From Hydrogenovibrio halophilus DSM 15072 (GTDB taxonomy: Bacteria; Pseudomonadota; Gammaproteobacteria; Thiomicrospirales; Thiomicrospiraceae): a stretch of 64,000 bases of DNA. Both the position numbers and the translations under genes were made by a program. Every line of letters starts with the position of its first letter. Positions within the stretch are counted from its first letter, which is position 1. Positions 52,323 to 61,077 of the stretch are shown piece by piece. The stretch spans positions 248,001 to 312,000 of the forward strand of contig NZ_KB913033.1 in assembly GCF_000384235.1 (NCBI RefSeq), read 5' to 3'. Below the pieces are notes generated by a model. That model saw nothing but the letters and a program-made list of their open reading frames with translations. It did no database searches and was not told the origin of the DNA.

Positions 52323-53483
52323 TTAGTTCATGCCGTCAAAATACGGGCTGGTTGGCGCATGATATTCATAGCTTTCCGGCGGCAGATTGGGGTCATTCAG
52401 CCCTTTTGGCTTCTGTTTGCTCTTTTTATCGGCCGCTTGTTCCGATTCTTTGGCTTTCACCGCTTTGATTTTTTCCTGAATCTGGTTTTTCTCAATGGTT
52501 TTCACCGATTGCATCAATTGTTTGTACTCGCTTTGCAACGATTTGACCCGTCGATTGACTTCGGCAATCCGACGCTGACTGACCACAACCTGAGAGTTGA
52601 TGCGGTCCACCGACTGGGTCAATTTGGGGGTCAGCTGATCGGTCAATTGATCCAACTGATCCTGATTGAAAGCCACGGATTGTGAACGACCGCCCGCCTT
52701 GTCAGAAGAAGCTTGTTTGTCTGATTCCGCTTTGTCTGCTTCCGCACCCAGATCCATGTCCGTATCGCTGCCTTGCGCTGTGATCGGCTGGCCATCAAGG
52801 ACGTCACGCGTCAATTGTTCTATCTGAAAACTGACCGCGTCGATTTTTTTCTCAAGCCCTTCGATCGTTTCTTTATTGGTATTGCCGGCAATCAGGGTCT
52901 CGCCTGCCGCCGTGTGAATGTCTTCGATCTTGCTCTGTGCCTCTTCGCTCAATCCCTGTCCGGAAGACAAAGCGCCCCAGGTGGCAATGCCAATGCCCAC
53001 CAGCACCAGTACCAGAATGATCGATCCGAAAATTATGATCAGTTTTTTGAGTTCTTCCATCTGGGTCACCGTCAATGTTGAATTGGTCTGCTGTTGCTGC
53101 TGTTGTTGTCGGGCCGCCCGGCGATCAAGGAGTTGTTGGGCGGCATCGTCCGAGGCATCGGGATCGGGAATGTCATTGATCACGTCCTCTTCCGGCTCGG
53201 GCGGCGGACTTTCCGGTTCTTCTTCGGGCGCGGGTTCTGGTTCTGGTTCTGGCTCAGCGGGGGGTTCCGGTGCCTCTTCCGGGGTTTCCGGCTCAGGCTC
53301 GGGTTCCGGTTCGGGCTCAGGCGGCAGATCATCCAACTCCTGTGGTGCAGACTCGGCGTCTTCTTCCGATGCATCCGGACCACTGTTCTCTTCGGCGGTT
53401 ACCGCATCGAGCTCGGCTTCGTCGAGCAGGGCGTCAATGCTGTCGAGATCATTGGGATCAATGCTGTTGTCTTCTTGCGCCAC
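52323..53483 (-). CDS. Acidic membrane protein with Pro-Glu repeats and coiled coil
   Basis: I do not recognise a characterised family. The 386 residues contain an acidic N-terminus, a Pro/Glu repeat region (about 55-115, PEPEPEPEPE type), a Gln run (QQQQQQQ near 130), one transmembrane helix (LIIIFGSIILVLVLVGIGIA, about 148-167) and a periplasmic or cytoplasmic coiled coil (about 280-345). The extreme N-terminus reads DLDSIDALLDEAEL, similar to the FliM CheY-binding peptide (EIDALL). Topology N-in seems likely. It is the first gene of the run ending with flgP. Confidence 0.62.
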   Translation of the reverse strand: MAQEDNSIDPNDLDSIDALLDEAELDAVTAEENSGPDASEEDAESAPQELDDLPPEPEPEPEPEPETPEEAPEPPAEPEPEPEPAPEEEPESPPPEPEEDVINDIPDPDASDDAAQQLLDRRAARQQQQQQQTNSTLTVTQMEELKKLIIIFGSIILVLVLVGIGIATWGALSSGQGLSEEAQSKIEDIHTAAGETLIAGNTNKETIEGLEKKIDAVSFQIEQLTRDVLDGQPITAQGSDTDMDLGAEADKAESDKQASSDKAGGRSQSVAFNQDQLDQLTDQLTPKLTQSVDRINSQVVVSQRRIAEVNRRVKSLQSEYKQLMQSVKTIEKNQIQEKIKAVKAKESEQAADKKSKQKPKGLNDPNLPPESYEYHAPTSPYFDGMN

Positions 53484-53697
53484 TCGCCTATCCTTGGGTT
53501 CATCAACGTTAGTATGTTCTCAACCCGAACGTCTCATGAATTTGCACCGACCTTGCTTGCCCCTTGATTCCACAAGCAATATTTTCTCAGTCGGTCGTAA
53601 TCGTTTGATACGACACTTCTTCGAAAATTTCCTTGTGAAAACAAGTTCCAGCGCAATCTCAACACAAATTCATAAGACATTCGGGTTAAGGCGGCAA

Positions 53698-55077
53698 TCA
53701 GGGACGAAAGGCTTCGAAAACACCTTTGTCCAGCCAGTACGCTTGGGATTCAAAAGCGTACTGGCCATTCAGATCCCGCTTCAAAGCACCCAATGGCGTC
53801 GCAATCAACGCCTGGTTGTGGTGGATGCCCTGCTTAAGTACCGTTACCACGGTTTCACCCAAAGCATAAAAAGTGCCAACTTCGTGTTGATCCACTGCAT
53901 CAGGCGGCTTTGGCTGCACAGAACGGGCAAAGAAAGGCGGAAGAATGGCCGAAGTGGCCTGCCAGTCGGGAAGGGTTTGTCGAAATTCTGACACGGTCGG
54001 CAAGGGCGATGGCAACCAGAAATGGGTCAGGTCGGGACGCCCGAAATAATTCAGAAGCGGAGACACCTGAATCGCATGGTCCGAGTCGCTCACTGTGATC
54101 ACGGTATCGATGTCTGCACGCGAGCGCGGCTCAAACGCCAGAGAACGGTCAAGGGTACGGGAAAGCCAGCCGGCCCGGCTCTGGGAAAGACGCACATTCA
54201 GCGCTTTGACCAGGCTGCGTTGGCTTGAGCGTTCAAACACCTGCTGGGTCAATCGGACACCAAGGACCCTTTCCGGGGTTTCGAGTTGATGTTTTAACCA
54301 GGCCTGGTCAAAATGCGTTTTTAACGCCGCGTTAACCGGTTTTTTCTGCCACAGAATCAAGGGATGTTGCGCACCGGTCTCCAGAGTTAATTGCTGCAGT
54401 GACCGATGCTTATCTAGGCTCAGAGACAACACTCGGACATGTTCCGGCGGCGAGGACGGCAAACGGTGATCAGTGGAAGGCGTGTTGAGCACCAGCATCG
54501 GAATGCGCTGGTTCCACTGCAGGGCCTGATCCACCAGAGAGGCGCGCAAAGGGCCGATGATCAGGGTAGGGTCGCGCATGGATACCCAATCGGTCAGCTG
54601 TGCAGGCTGGTCGAACACAGCGGTATCGACCACTTCCAGCTCTCCATTCACGCCCTGCTTTGACCGCGCTGCTACAATGCCGTCATAGACCGCCTGCCCG
54701 GCCTGGGCAAAATCGCCACTCATCGGCAACAGCAGCAAAGTCCGGGTGGGGTCATAGACAAAAGTCTGGTCGGAACGAGACGAAACAGGCTCATTCGATT
54801 GACGCAATTGTTCCAACCGATGGCGCAACTGCCGGTAACGCTGGGTCATGGACACCGGCAACTGGGTGGCTTTGGCATGATCGCGAAAAGTGGTCAGAGC
54901 CTGCGCCATCCGTTCAACCGACTTTTCCTCCCAGGCCAGCTGGGCCTTGAGCAGTGCTATTTCCGCGTCAATGGTCTGCAAGTCATCCGCAGGGGGCTCG
55001 ACACTTTCTGACACAGCCGTCCCCCACGACAACGCCCAGAGACACAGCATGACCAACCCCTTCAAACAGGCTGGCAT
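53698..55077 (-). CDS. lpoA: LpoA-like penicillin-binding protein activator
   Basis: LpoA stimulates PBP1A from the outer membrane. The 459 residues have an N-terminal hydrophobic segment (LVMLCLWALSWGTAVS, no clear lipobox Cys), a short TPR-like helical part (residues 40-100) and a periplasmic-binding-protein-like LpoA C-domain: TLLLLPMSGDFAQAGQAVYD, LIIGPLRASLVDQAL, MLVLNTPS, and LITDTVI-like TVITVSDSDHA. It is shorter than the E. coli protein (about 680), lacking most of the TPR domain. ATG 55077 with GGAG upstream avoids a large overlap with pepN. Absence of a lipidation Cys is odd for LpoA. Confidence 0.74.
   Translation of the reverse strand: MPACLKGLVMLCLWALSWGTAVSESVEPPADDLQTIDAEIALLKAQLAWEEKSVERMAQALTTFRDHAKATQLPVSMTQRYRQLRHRLEQLRQSNEPVSSRSDQTFVYDPTRTLLLLPMSGDFAQAGQAVYDGIVAARSKQGVNGELEVVDTAVFDQPAQLTDWVSMRDPTLIIGPLRASLVDQALQWNQRIPMLVLNTPSTDHRLPSSPPEHVRVLSLSLDKHRSLQQLTLETGAQHPLILWQKKPVNAALKTHFDQAWLKHQLETPERVLGVRLTQQVFERSSQRSLVKALNVRLSQSRAGWLSRTLDRSLAFEPRSRADIDTVITVSDSDHAIQVSPLLNYFGRPDLTHFWLPSPLPTVSEFRQTLPDWQATSAILPPFFARSVQPKPPDAVDQHEVGTFYALGETVVTVLKQGIHHNQALIATPLGALKRDLNGQYAFESQAYWLDKGVFEAFRP
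54297..54308. repeat. ACCAGGCCTGGT palindrome inside the lpoA-like gene
   Basis: Coding strand CAG GCC TGG (Gln-Ala-Trp). Confidence 0.85.
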
Positions 55078-55090
55078 AAGCCGGGCTCCC

Positions 55091-57718
55091 CTAGACGGGC
55101 GCAAGCGATTTGGAGACAATTTCATAGACGTCACTGGAAAGCCTTTCCTGTGCCAGAAGGTCTGTCAGAACGCCCTGCATGGCAGTGTTTCTCGGCGGAG
55201 CCAAACGCCGCCATTGCGTCAGTGGTGCGGTCAGTCTGGCCGCTATTTGCGGGTTGATACGGTCAAGCTTTTGAATCTGTTCCCCAAGCAGTCGATAGCC
55301 ACGACCGTCGCTGGCATGAAAGCCAAAAAAGTTCTGCCGGGCGAACACCCCCAGCACACTGCGCACACGGTTGGGCGTCTGATAATGAAAGTCGGGGTGG
55401 GCCAGCAAAGCACGCACATTGTCAATGGCATCGCCATGACGGCTGCGTGCCTGCAAGGCAAACCATTTATCCAACACCAGCGGTTCGTGTCGCCAGCGCT
55501 CATAAAACGCCTGCATGGGCTGAGCGCGTTGCGGATAGTGGTTCAGTGCCTGCAAAGCCGCCAGCGTGTCGGTCATATTGCCTGCCTGATCGAACAGTTG
55601 ACTGGCCACATCCGGTCCATCAGGCAGACACGACAGATAATGCAGGCAGACCTGCTTGAGTTTGCGCCGGGCAATGGCCTGGGCGTCATAGGCATAAGGC
55701 ACGGATTCATCCAACTGGTCAAACAAGGCCCGCCAATCGGATTCAAATCGCTCGGCCAGCCGTTGCTCGACTTTTTGGTAAGCTTGCCAGATCGCATCCA
55801 CCGGCACCGGGTCATACTGTTCGCACACGTAATCCAGATCCGGCAAGGTCAAAGCCAGCGCCTTGAGCCCCTTGTCCAGCGAAACTTGCGCCAACACCTC
55901 CGCTACCCCCTGTTCGTAAGCCGGTTGCAGGATCACAGGCGTGTCATCGGCCTGCACGGCGTCTACCGCTGCCATCAGCGTCTTAAGCGCCAGGGTCTGA
56001 ATCGACTCCCAGCGCACAAACGGATCGTCGTCAAAACGGGCCAACCGGCTCAACGCCTCATCGGATTGCTCGGTACTCAGGATCACCGGCGCCGAAAAAT
56101 CGCGCAGCATCGACACCACTGGCTTCTGAGTCAGACCTTCAAACACCAGCGTCTGCTGATGCCGGTCCAGCAAAAACACCGGGCCTTTTTCGGTTTCCAA
56201 CAGTGCCTCTCGGCATTCGGCCAGCGGTTGCATCGGAGCAGGCTGCCCGTCCGGGTACCAGAGTTTCAACCCGACCGGAATCGGCAAGGGCGGTTGCGAA
56301 TCGCTTTTGGGATTGGACTGGGTCCAAAACAGGGTCAACTGCTGAGTCTCGGGGTGATAGCGCGTTTCTACCTGTACACGTGGCGTGCCAGCCTGAACGT
56401 ACCACTGATGCATCGCTGAAAGATCCACATCATTGGCGTCCGCCATGGCCTGACGGAAATCCTGTACCGTCACCGCCTGACCATCAAAACGCTCGAAATA
56501 CAGGCGCATGCCCTTTTGAAAGCCTTCCTCCCCCAGAAGCGTGTGGTAAAGGCGTACCACCTCGGCCCCTTTTTCATACACGGTCAGGGTGTAAAAGTTG
56601 TTCATTTCGATATAGGACTGAGGCTGGATCGGGTGGGCCATGGGCCCGGCGTCTTCGACAAACTGGTGACTGCGCAGACGTTTGACGTCTTCAATGCGTT
56701 TGGTCGCCGGAGAGAGCATGTCGGCAGTAAACAACTGATCCCTGAAAACGGTCAGCCCTTCTTTCAGCGTCAGCTGAAACCAGTCGCGGCAAGTCACCCG
56801 GTTGCCGGTCCAGTTGTGAAAGTATTCGTGCGCAATCACCGATTCAATGCCTTCAAAATCGGTATCGGTGGCGGTGTCGGGGCGGGCCAGCACAAACTTG
56901 GAATTGAAAATGTTCAACCCCTTGTTTTCCATTGCCCCCATATTGAAATCGTCCACCGCCACGATCATATAAGTATCGAGATCATACTCCAGCCCAAAAC
57001 GGCGCTCGTCCCAGGCCATGGCTTTTTTCAATGAGGCCATGGCATGATCGCACTGGTCTTTGTTTTGTGGCTCCACAAACAAATCCAACGTAATGGTGCG
57101 TCCGCTTCGGGTAACAAAAGTGTCGCGAATTCTTTCCAGATACCCCGCCACCAGCGCAAACAGATAACTGGGTTTGGGAAAGGGATCATGCCAAACGGCA
57201 AAATGGTGGGTTGCATTGACCTCGCCCTGCTCGACCAGATCGCCATTGGCCAGCAAAAAACGGTTCCCTTCCTTGGGCGCAACAATCCGAGTGGTGTATA
57301 CCGCCAGCAAGTCCGGTCGATCCGGGAAATAGGTGATACGGCGAAAGCCCTCTGCTTCACACTGGGTGCAATAATTGCCGCCACTGCGATAAAGCCCTTC
57401 CAGTTCGGTATTGGCCTGCGGAGCGATTTCGGTGACCACCGTTAACTCAAATACCGGTTTGGGTGCAGTGAACCTCAACCCGGTCTCAGACAGTGCGTAA
57501 TCGGCCGCTGACAGCGCCACCCCATCCAGAGACAGACTCACCAACGTCAGGTCTTGACCATCCAATGAAATGCTCTGCCCCGCCTGTGCGGATTCAAAGC
57601 GCATCACACTGGTCACAATGGTGGCCTCCGGGTCCAGTTCGAAGGTCAGATCAACGGTGGTGATGGCAAAGGGCAAAGGCTGGTAATCGCTCAGAAAGTG
57701 CTCAATCGGTTTGGTCAT
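55091..57718 (-). CDS. pepN: Aminopeptidase N
   Basis: Zinc M1 peptidase of the cytoplasm. The 875-residue product is normal length for PepN and has GAMENKGLNIFNSK (exopeptidase motif), VIAHEYFHNWTGNRV with HExxH near 297 and the downstream Glu in LKEGLTVF, FFRDQLF-type segment, and the C-terminal helical domain ending YEIVSKSLAPV. ATG 57718 follows AGGATG; the open frame runs 26 codons further upstream. It is followed by lpoA-like with a 13-base gap, and its own 5' region holds the pal terminator. Confidence 0.95.
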   Translation of the reverse strand: MTKPIEHFLSDYQPLPFAITTVDLTFELDPEATIVTSVMRFESAQAGQSISLDGQDLTLVSLSLDGVALSAADYALSETGLRFTAPKPVFELTVVTEIAPQANTELEGLYRSGGNYCTQCEAEGFRRITYFPDRPDLLAVYTTRIVAPKEGNRFLLANGDLVEQGEVNATHHFAVWHDPFPKPSYLFALVAGYLERIRDTFVTRSGRTITLDLFVEPQNKDQCDHAMASLKKAMAWDERRFGLEYDLDTYMIVAVDDFNMGAMENKGLNIFNSKFVLARPDTATDTDFEGIESVIAHEYFHNWTGNRVTCRDWFQLTLKEGLTVFRDQLFTADMLSPATKRIEDVKRLRSHQFVEDAGPMAHPIQPQSYIEMNNFYTLTVYEKGAEVVRLYHTLLGEEGFQKGMRLYFERFDGQAVTVQDFRQAMADANDVDLSAMHQWYVQAGTPRVQVETRYHPETQQLTLFWTQSNPKSDSQPPLPIPVGLKLWYPDGQPAPMQPLAECREALLETEKGPVFLLDRHQQTLVFEGLTQKPVVSMLRDFSAPVILSTEQSDEALSRLARFDDDPFVRWESIQTLALKTLMAAVDAVQADDTPVILQPAYEQGVAEVLAQVSLDKGLKALALTLPDLDYVCEQYDPVPVDAIWQAYQKVEQRLAERFESDWRALFDQLDESVPYAYDAQAIARRKLKQVCLHYLSCLPDGPDVASQLFDQAGNMTDTLAALQALNHYPQRAQPMQAFYERWRHEPLVLDKWFALQARSRHGDAIDNVRALLAHPDFHYQTPNRVRSVLGVFARQNFFGFHASDGRGYRLLGEQIQKLDRINPQIAARLTAPLTQWRRLAPPRNTAMQGVLTDLLAQERLSSDVYEIVSKSLAPV

Positions 57719-57754
57719 GAAATCATCCTGGTGAGATTTTGGTGGCGGTACAAT

Positions 57755-57789
57755 CAAAAAAGCCTTTTGCCCGGACAGGCAAAAGGCTT
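57755..57789 (-). terminator. Terminator after the pal-like gene
   Basis: Minus strand AAGCCTTTTGCC stem (12 bp), TGTCCG loop, GGCAAAAGGCTT, then TTTTT, 31 bases past the stop codon and before pepN. Confidence 0.9.
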
Positions 57790-57819
57790 GAAGCAAAAAC
57801 GGTTTAAAACGTTAATGGC

Positions 57820-58359
57820 TTAATAAGCAAACTCAGCCCGACGATTTTTGGCCCAGGCGTCTTCTGTGGAACGCGGGTCAACTGGGTTTTCTTCACCATA
57901 GCTGATGATATTGATGCGGGTTGAGCTGACGCCTTCCGCCATCAAGGCATTCTTGACCGCATTGGCACGACGCTCACCCAGTGCCAGGTTGTATTCACGT
58001 GAACCACGCTCATCACAATAACCTTTTACCGTCACGGTTGCGTCTTTGTAATTGGCCAGAAAATCGGCCTGCTGCTTGATCACAGCAAAGTATTCGTTTT
58101 TGATTTCTGACTTATCGAAATCAAAGTGCACACGCAAGCCTTCCAATTCGGCTTCTGCATCGGCTTGTGTTTCCTGGGTGGTCGGAGTCGGATCAGCCAC
58201 CCCAGCCGATTCGTCTTGAACCGAATCCGAAGACGCCGTACCTGTTTCGGTTGCACTGGTGTCAGAAGCTTCATCCGTTTTGGGTGTGCTGCTGCAAGCT
58301 GTCAGAAAAGCGCCCATAAAGGCGACCATGAATAATTTTTTGAGTGTCGAAACGGTCAT
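57820..58359 (-). CDS. pal: Pal-like OmpA-family lipoprotein
   Basis: Anchors the outer membrane to peptidoglycan. The 179 residues have lipobox FLTAC (Cys22), a Ser/Thr/Asp-rich linker (about 23-75) and an OmpA domain with VHFDFDKSEIKNEYFAVIKQ, VKGYCDERGSREYNLALGER, RANAVKNAL and INIISYGEENPVDP. This matches Pal closely, but tolB and the tolQRA genes are not nearby, so it may be a Pal paralogue. Confidence 0.85.
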   Translation of the reverse strand: MTVSTLKKLFMVAFMGAFLTACSSTPKTDEASDTSATETGTASSDSVQDESAGVADPTPTTQETQADAEAELEGLRVHFDFDKSEIKNEYFAVIKQQADFLANYKDATVTVKGYCDERGSREYNLALGERRANAVKNALMAEGVSSTRINIISYGEENPVDPRSTEDAWAKNRRAEFAY

Positions 58360-58597
58360 TGTATGTCCTCACTTGATCGATTAAGAAATTAGGGGTTTAC
58401 ACGCCATCAGTCACGAGACAGGACGTTGCCCAGCTTCTGATGAAATAGATAAGACAATTTTATAGTAAAAATCGGGGGAATAAAAGTTTTCGCCCAGCTA
58501 ATTCACTTGCAGACAATGAGGCAACCATAAAGCTGTCCCGGAAAACAACTGAAATCACATGAAACCGGCCTTGTTTCGCGATCAATTCGACCCGGCC

Positions 58598-59320
58598 TCA
58601 TGCGGTTTCGGCTTCAACAAAATCACAAAGCTGCTCCATCTCGTGAATGCGTACTTCGCGTTTTTTCCAGCTCATCCAGCCATAGCGATGAAATTTGCCC
58701 AGAATGCGGGAGACGGTCTCAGGGGTTAAGTTGAGATAATTGGCCAGATCGCGATGCAAAATGTTCAGCCGAAACTGCAAATGCTCATATCCCCGTGCCC
58801 GATACTTACTCGACATGCTCAGGAAAAATTGGGCAACACGTTGTTCGGCCGTTTTCTGGGTCAACATGCCAGCATGAACCCGACCGGAAAGAATTTCCTG
58901 GCTCATCAATCGGATCATCTGATCCATCAGGCCCGGCACCTTTTTCTGCAGATCGCCCAGTTGAGCGTAGGGCAAAGCACAGACGGTGGTGGTGTCCAGG
59001 GCCACCGCGTTAAACACGTGTTCGCCGCTGGCGATGGCTTCCAACCCGATAATGTCCCCAGGAAGATAAAAGCCCTGAATCATTTCCTGGCAACGTTCAT
59101 TGAAGGCATAGACCTTGACCATGCCCGCACGGACCGCATAAAGATGATGGAAGTTGTCGCCCTGTGAAAAAACACTGTCGCCTTTCATAAACGACGGCAA
59201 ATGGGCGACCACCGGATCAAGCTGGCTGAAGTCGGACTCATACAGACTCGAGGCAAAGCACACCCCCTGCAAAGCGCACTGAGCACAGCTTGCGGAATGA
59301 TTCGGCATTTGACGAGTCAC
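58598..59320 (-). CDS. fnr: FNR-type oxygen-sensing regulator
   Basis: Global regulator of anaerobic genes with an oxygen-labile [4Fe-4S] cluster. With a GTG start at 59320 (GGAG 7 bases upstream), the 240 residues place cysteines at 12, 15 and 21 (CAQCALQGVC) and a fourth in TTTVCALPY, matching E. coli FNR spacing (20, 23, 29, 122). The HTH recognition helix LTPETVSRILGKF keeps E..SR. The ATG at 59308 lacks a ribosome site. The gene faces the kinase-Rieske gene across a 543-base gap. Confidence 0.9.
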   Translation of the reverse strand: MTRQMPNHSASCAQCALQGVCFASSLYESDFSQLDPVVAHLPSFMKGDSVFSQGDNFHHLYAVRAGMVKVYAFNERCQEMIQGFYLPGDIIGLEAIASGEHVFNAVALDTTTVCALPYAQLGDLQKKVPGLMDQMIRLMSQEILSGRVHAGMLTQKTAEQRVAQFFLSMSSKYRARGYEHLQFRLNILHRDLANYLNLTPETVSRILGKFHRYGWMSWKKREVRIHEMEQLCDFVEAETA

Positions 59321-59565
59321 ATGAAGTCTCCATAGGTCATTCCTCCATGATACCAAAATCCAGCGAACGGCTGGCGAAGCCTGGTCGCTCATCCCCCTTG
59401 AAAAATTAATCTGCCAATAAGTTTTTTTGAGATACCGCCGTCAACCGGGTCGTTTCATTTTTGAAAATTGGGGTTCTTGCTCAGAATGATTAAAATTTAA
59501 GCAATGTATCAAAGCACAACGATATTAAAGGATTTAGCCACGTTTAAAACGGTTCATTCACAGAC

Positions 59566-59588
59566 TTATCCACAGGTTCTGTGGATGA
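59566..59588. promoter_or_regulatory. Inverted pair of DnaA boxes
   Basis: TTATCCACA at 59566-59574 (perfect DnaA box), 5 bases, then TGTGGATGA, whose complement TCATCCACA differs by one base. It lies in the AT-rich 543-base gap 59321-59863 between fnr and the kinase gene. The remainder of the gap holds AT-rich sequence (including TTAAAATTTAAG) and a promoter at 59766. No gene is seen in it. Confidence 0.55.
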
Positions 59589-59765
59589 CTATTTTATGAC
59601 ATCGAAGGCACAAGCCACCAAACAAAAATCATGTTTAACTAACATTATCAATTACTTAAATAGACTCCCTATAAAACAAGTGAGCAAAAAAATCTAATCG
59701 CCCATAATATCCTGTCAAGTGTTTTTTCAACTTATTCACCCCGGCTTTCTCCCTCTGCACTAGCC

Positions 59766-59792
59766 TTGACAAACGCCAGCTTATGCTAAGAT
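59766..59792 (+). promoter_or_regulatory. Sigma-70 promoter of the kinase-Rieske gene
   Basis: TTGACA (59766-59771), 15-base spacer, TAAGAT (59787-59792) with an extended TGC before it; 71 bases before the ATG. Confidence 0.62.
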
Positions 59793-59863
59793 AGGCGCAA
59801 TTTTTCTGTTTGCATACAAACCTTGAAACAGATATCAAGGTCTCGTACAAGAGGATTCCACCT

Positions 59864-61069
59864 ATGGCAAAAATACTCGGCATTGGTAACTGTGTGCTCG
59901 ACATTGTTCTGGACACTGAGCACTACCCACAGGAAGATGCGGAAATCCGTGCAAGCACACGGACCTTCAAAGTGGGCGGCAACGTCGCCAACAGTCTTTA
60001 TGTGCTCGACCAGCTTGGCCATAAAGCCAGCCTGGTGACGTCCGTCGGTGGTGACAACGAAGCCAGACAGCTGAAACAGGGACTGGAAGCGCGACGAATC
60101 GATGCGACCCACACCCAACGTTTTCTGCAGGGGGCCACGCCAACCTCATACATTCTGCGAAACCGGGAAACCGGCAGCCGCACGATCACCCATTACCGAG
60201 ACCTGCCCGAAGTCAGTTTTGATTTTTTTGCCAAAGTTGAAATTGAAAACTGGGACTGGTTGCATTTTGAGGGCCGCAACATGCCCCATCTGCCGGGGAT
60301 GCTGAACATTGCACGCACATTTTTGACGCATCAACCCATTTCCCTGGAAGTGGAAAAACCGCGTGACGGCATTGAGGCGGTGTTTGAACAGGCGAATCTG
60401 GTCATTTTTTCCCACCATTATGCGCAGGCAAAAGGCTACGAAGACGGGGCCGCCCTGTTAACGGCCCTGGCCCCTTCCCTGACACAACAGCATCTGGTTT
60501 GCACCTGGGGCAGCCAAGGGGCCTGGTATAAAGCGGCTGGCGAAACCCAAGTCGTTCACCAGCCTGCCAATCCGATTGATCAAATGGTGGACACGCTCGC
60601 GGCAGGCGACACGTTCAATGCCGGGCTCATCGATGCCATGATCGGTCAGGCATCTCTGGCCGAAGCCGTCAAAAAGGCTTCGGATCTGGCAGCCCACAAA
60701 TGCCAGAAAGCCGGTCTGGACGACCTGCTGGCCCCGATTGAATCCCCCAAGCCGCTGGCCAACCGCCACGCAATCAGCCAGGCCAAGGTGACCATTGTTC
60801 CGGCCTCCAAACTGGCCCATTCCGTGATTCTGATTGCCGATGGCGATGGGATCAAAGCGTATGAAAACAACTGCCCGCATCAGGATGTGCCCCTGAACGA
60901 AGCCTATAAAGTGGACGTCAATCCGTTTGAAAAAACGATGAAGTGTTCGGTGCACGACGCCTTTTTCAAAATTGAAAACGGCGAATGCGTGGACGGCCCC
61001 TGCTTGAACGAATCGCTCAAACCTGTGGCCATTCGAGTAGAAGAAAACGGAGACATTTACCTGGCTTGA
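59864..61069 (+). CDS. PfkB-family sugar kinase fused to a Rieske-type [2Fe-2S] domain
   Basis: Residues 1-300 form a ribokinase/PfkB fold: NCVLDIVLD, GGNVANSL (38-45, substrate site), and TLAAGDTFNAG with catalytic Asp249. Residues 305-401 are a Rieske ferredoxin domain with C-P-H (Cys337, His339) and CSVH (Cys361, His364), so both cluster motifs are intact, with 21 residues between them. GGNVANSLYVLDQLG and the SEVGGD-like TSVGGDNE segment resemble ketohexokinase. ATG 59864 follows GAGGATTCCACCT. The junction (about 296-310) has no stop or frameshift. A PfkB kinase and a Rieske domain in one chain is not an architecture I know. Substrate and redox partner are unknown. Confidence 0.85.
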   Translation: MAKILGIGNCVLDIVLDTEHYPQEDAEIRASTRTFKVGGNVANSLYVLDQLGHKASLVTSVGGDNEARQLKQGLEARRIDATHTQRFLQGATPTSYILRNRETGSRTITHYRDLPEVSFDFFAKVEIENWDWLHFEGRNMPHLPGMLNIARTFLTHQPISLEVEKPRDGIEAVFEQANLVIFSHHYAQAKGYEDGAALLTALAPSLTQQHLVCTWGSQGAWYKAAGETQVVHQPANPIDQMVDTLAAGDTFNAGLIDAMIGQASLAEAVKKASDLAAHKCQKAGLDDLLAPIESPKPLANRHAISQAKVTIVPASKLAHSVILIADGDGIKAYENNCPHQDVPLNEAYKVDVNPFEKTMKCSVHDAFFKIENGECVDGPCLNESLKPVAIRVEENGDIYLA

Positions 61070-61077
61070 TCGGGGGA

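Noticed and set aside
52918-53991. 357-residue Ser/Gly-rich open frame on the plus strand
   Set aside because: Antisense reading of the Pro-Glu repeat region; its Ser-Gly repeats are the complement of that repeat.
54890-56419. 509-residue open frame on the plus strand
   Set aside because: Antisense to the end of pepN and the lpoA-like gene; high G+C codon bias produces long shadow frames here, and the translation has no recognisable domain.
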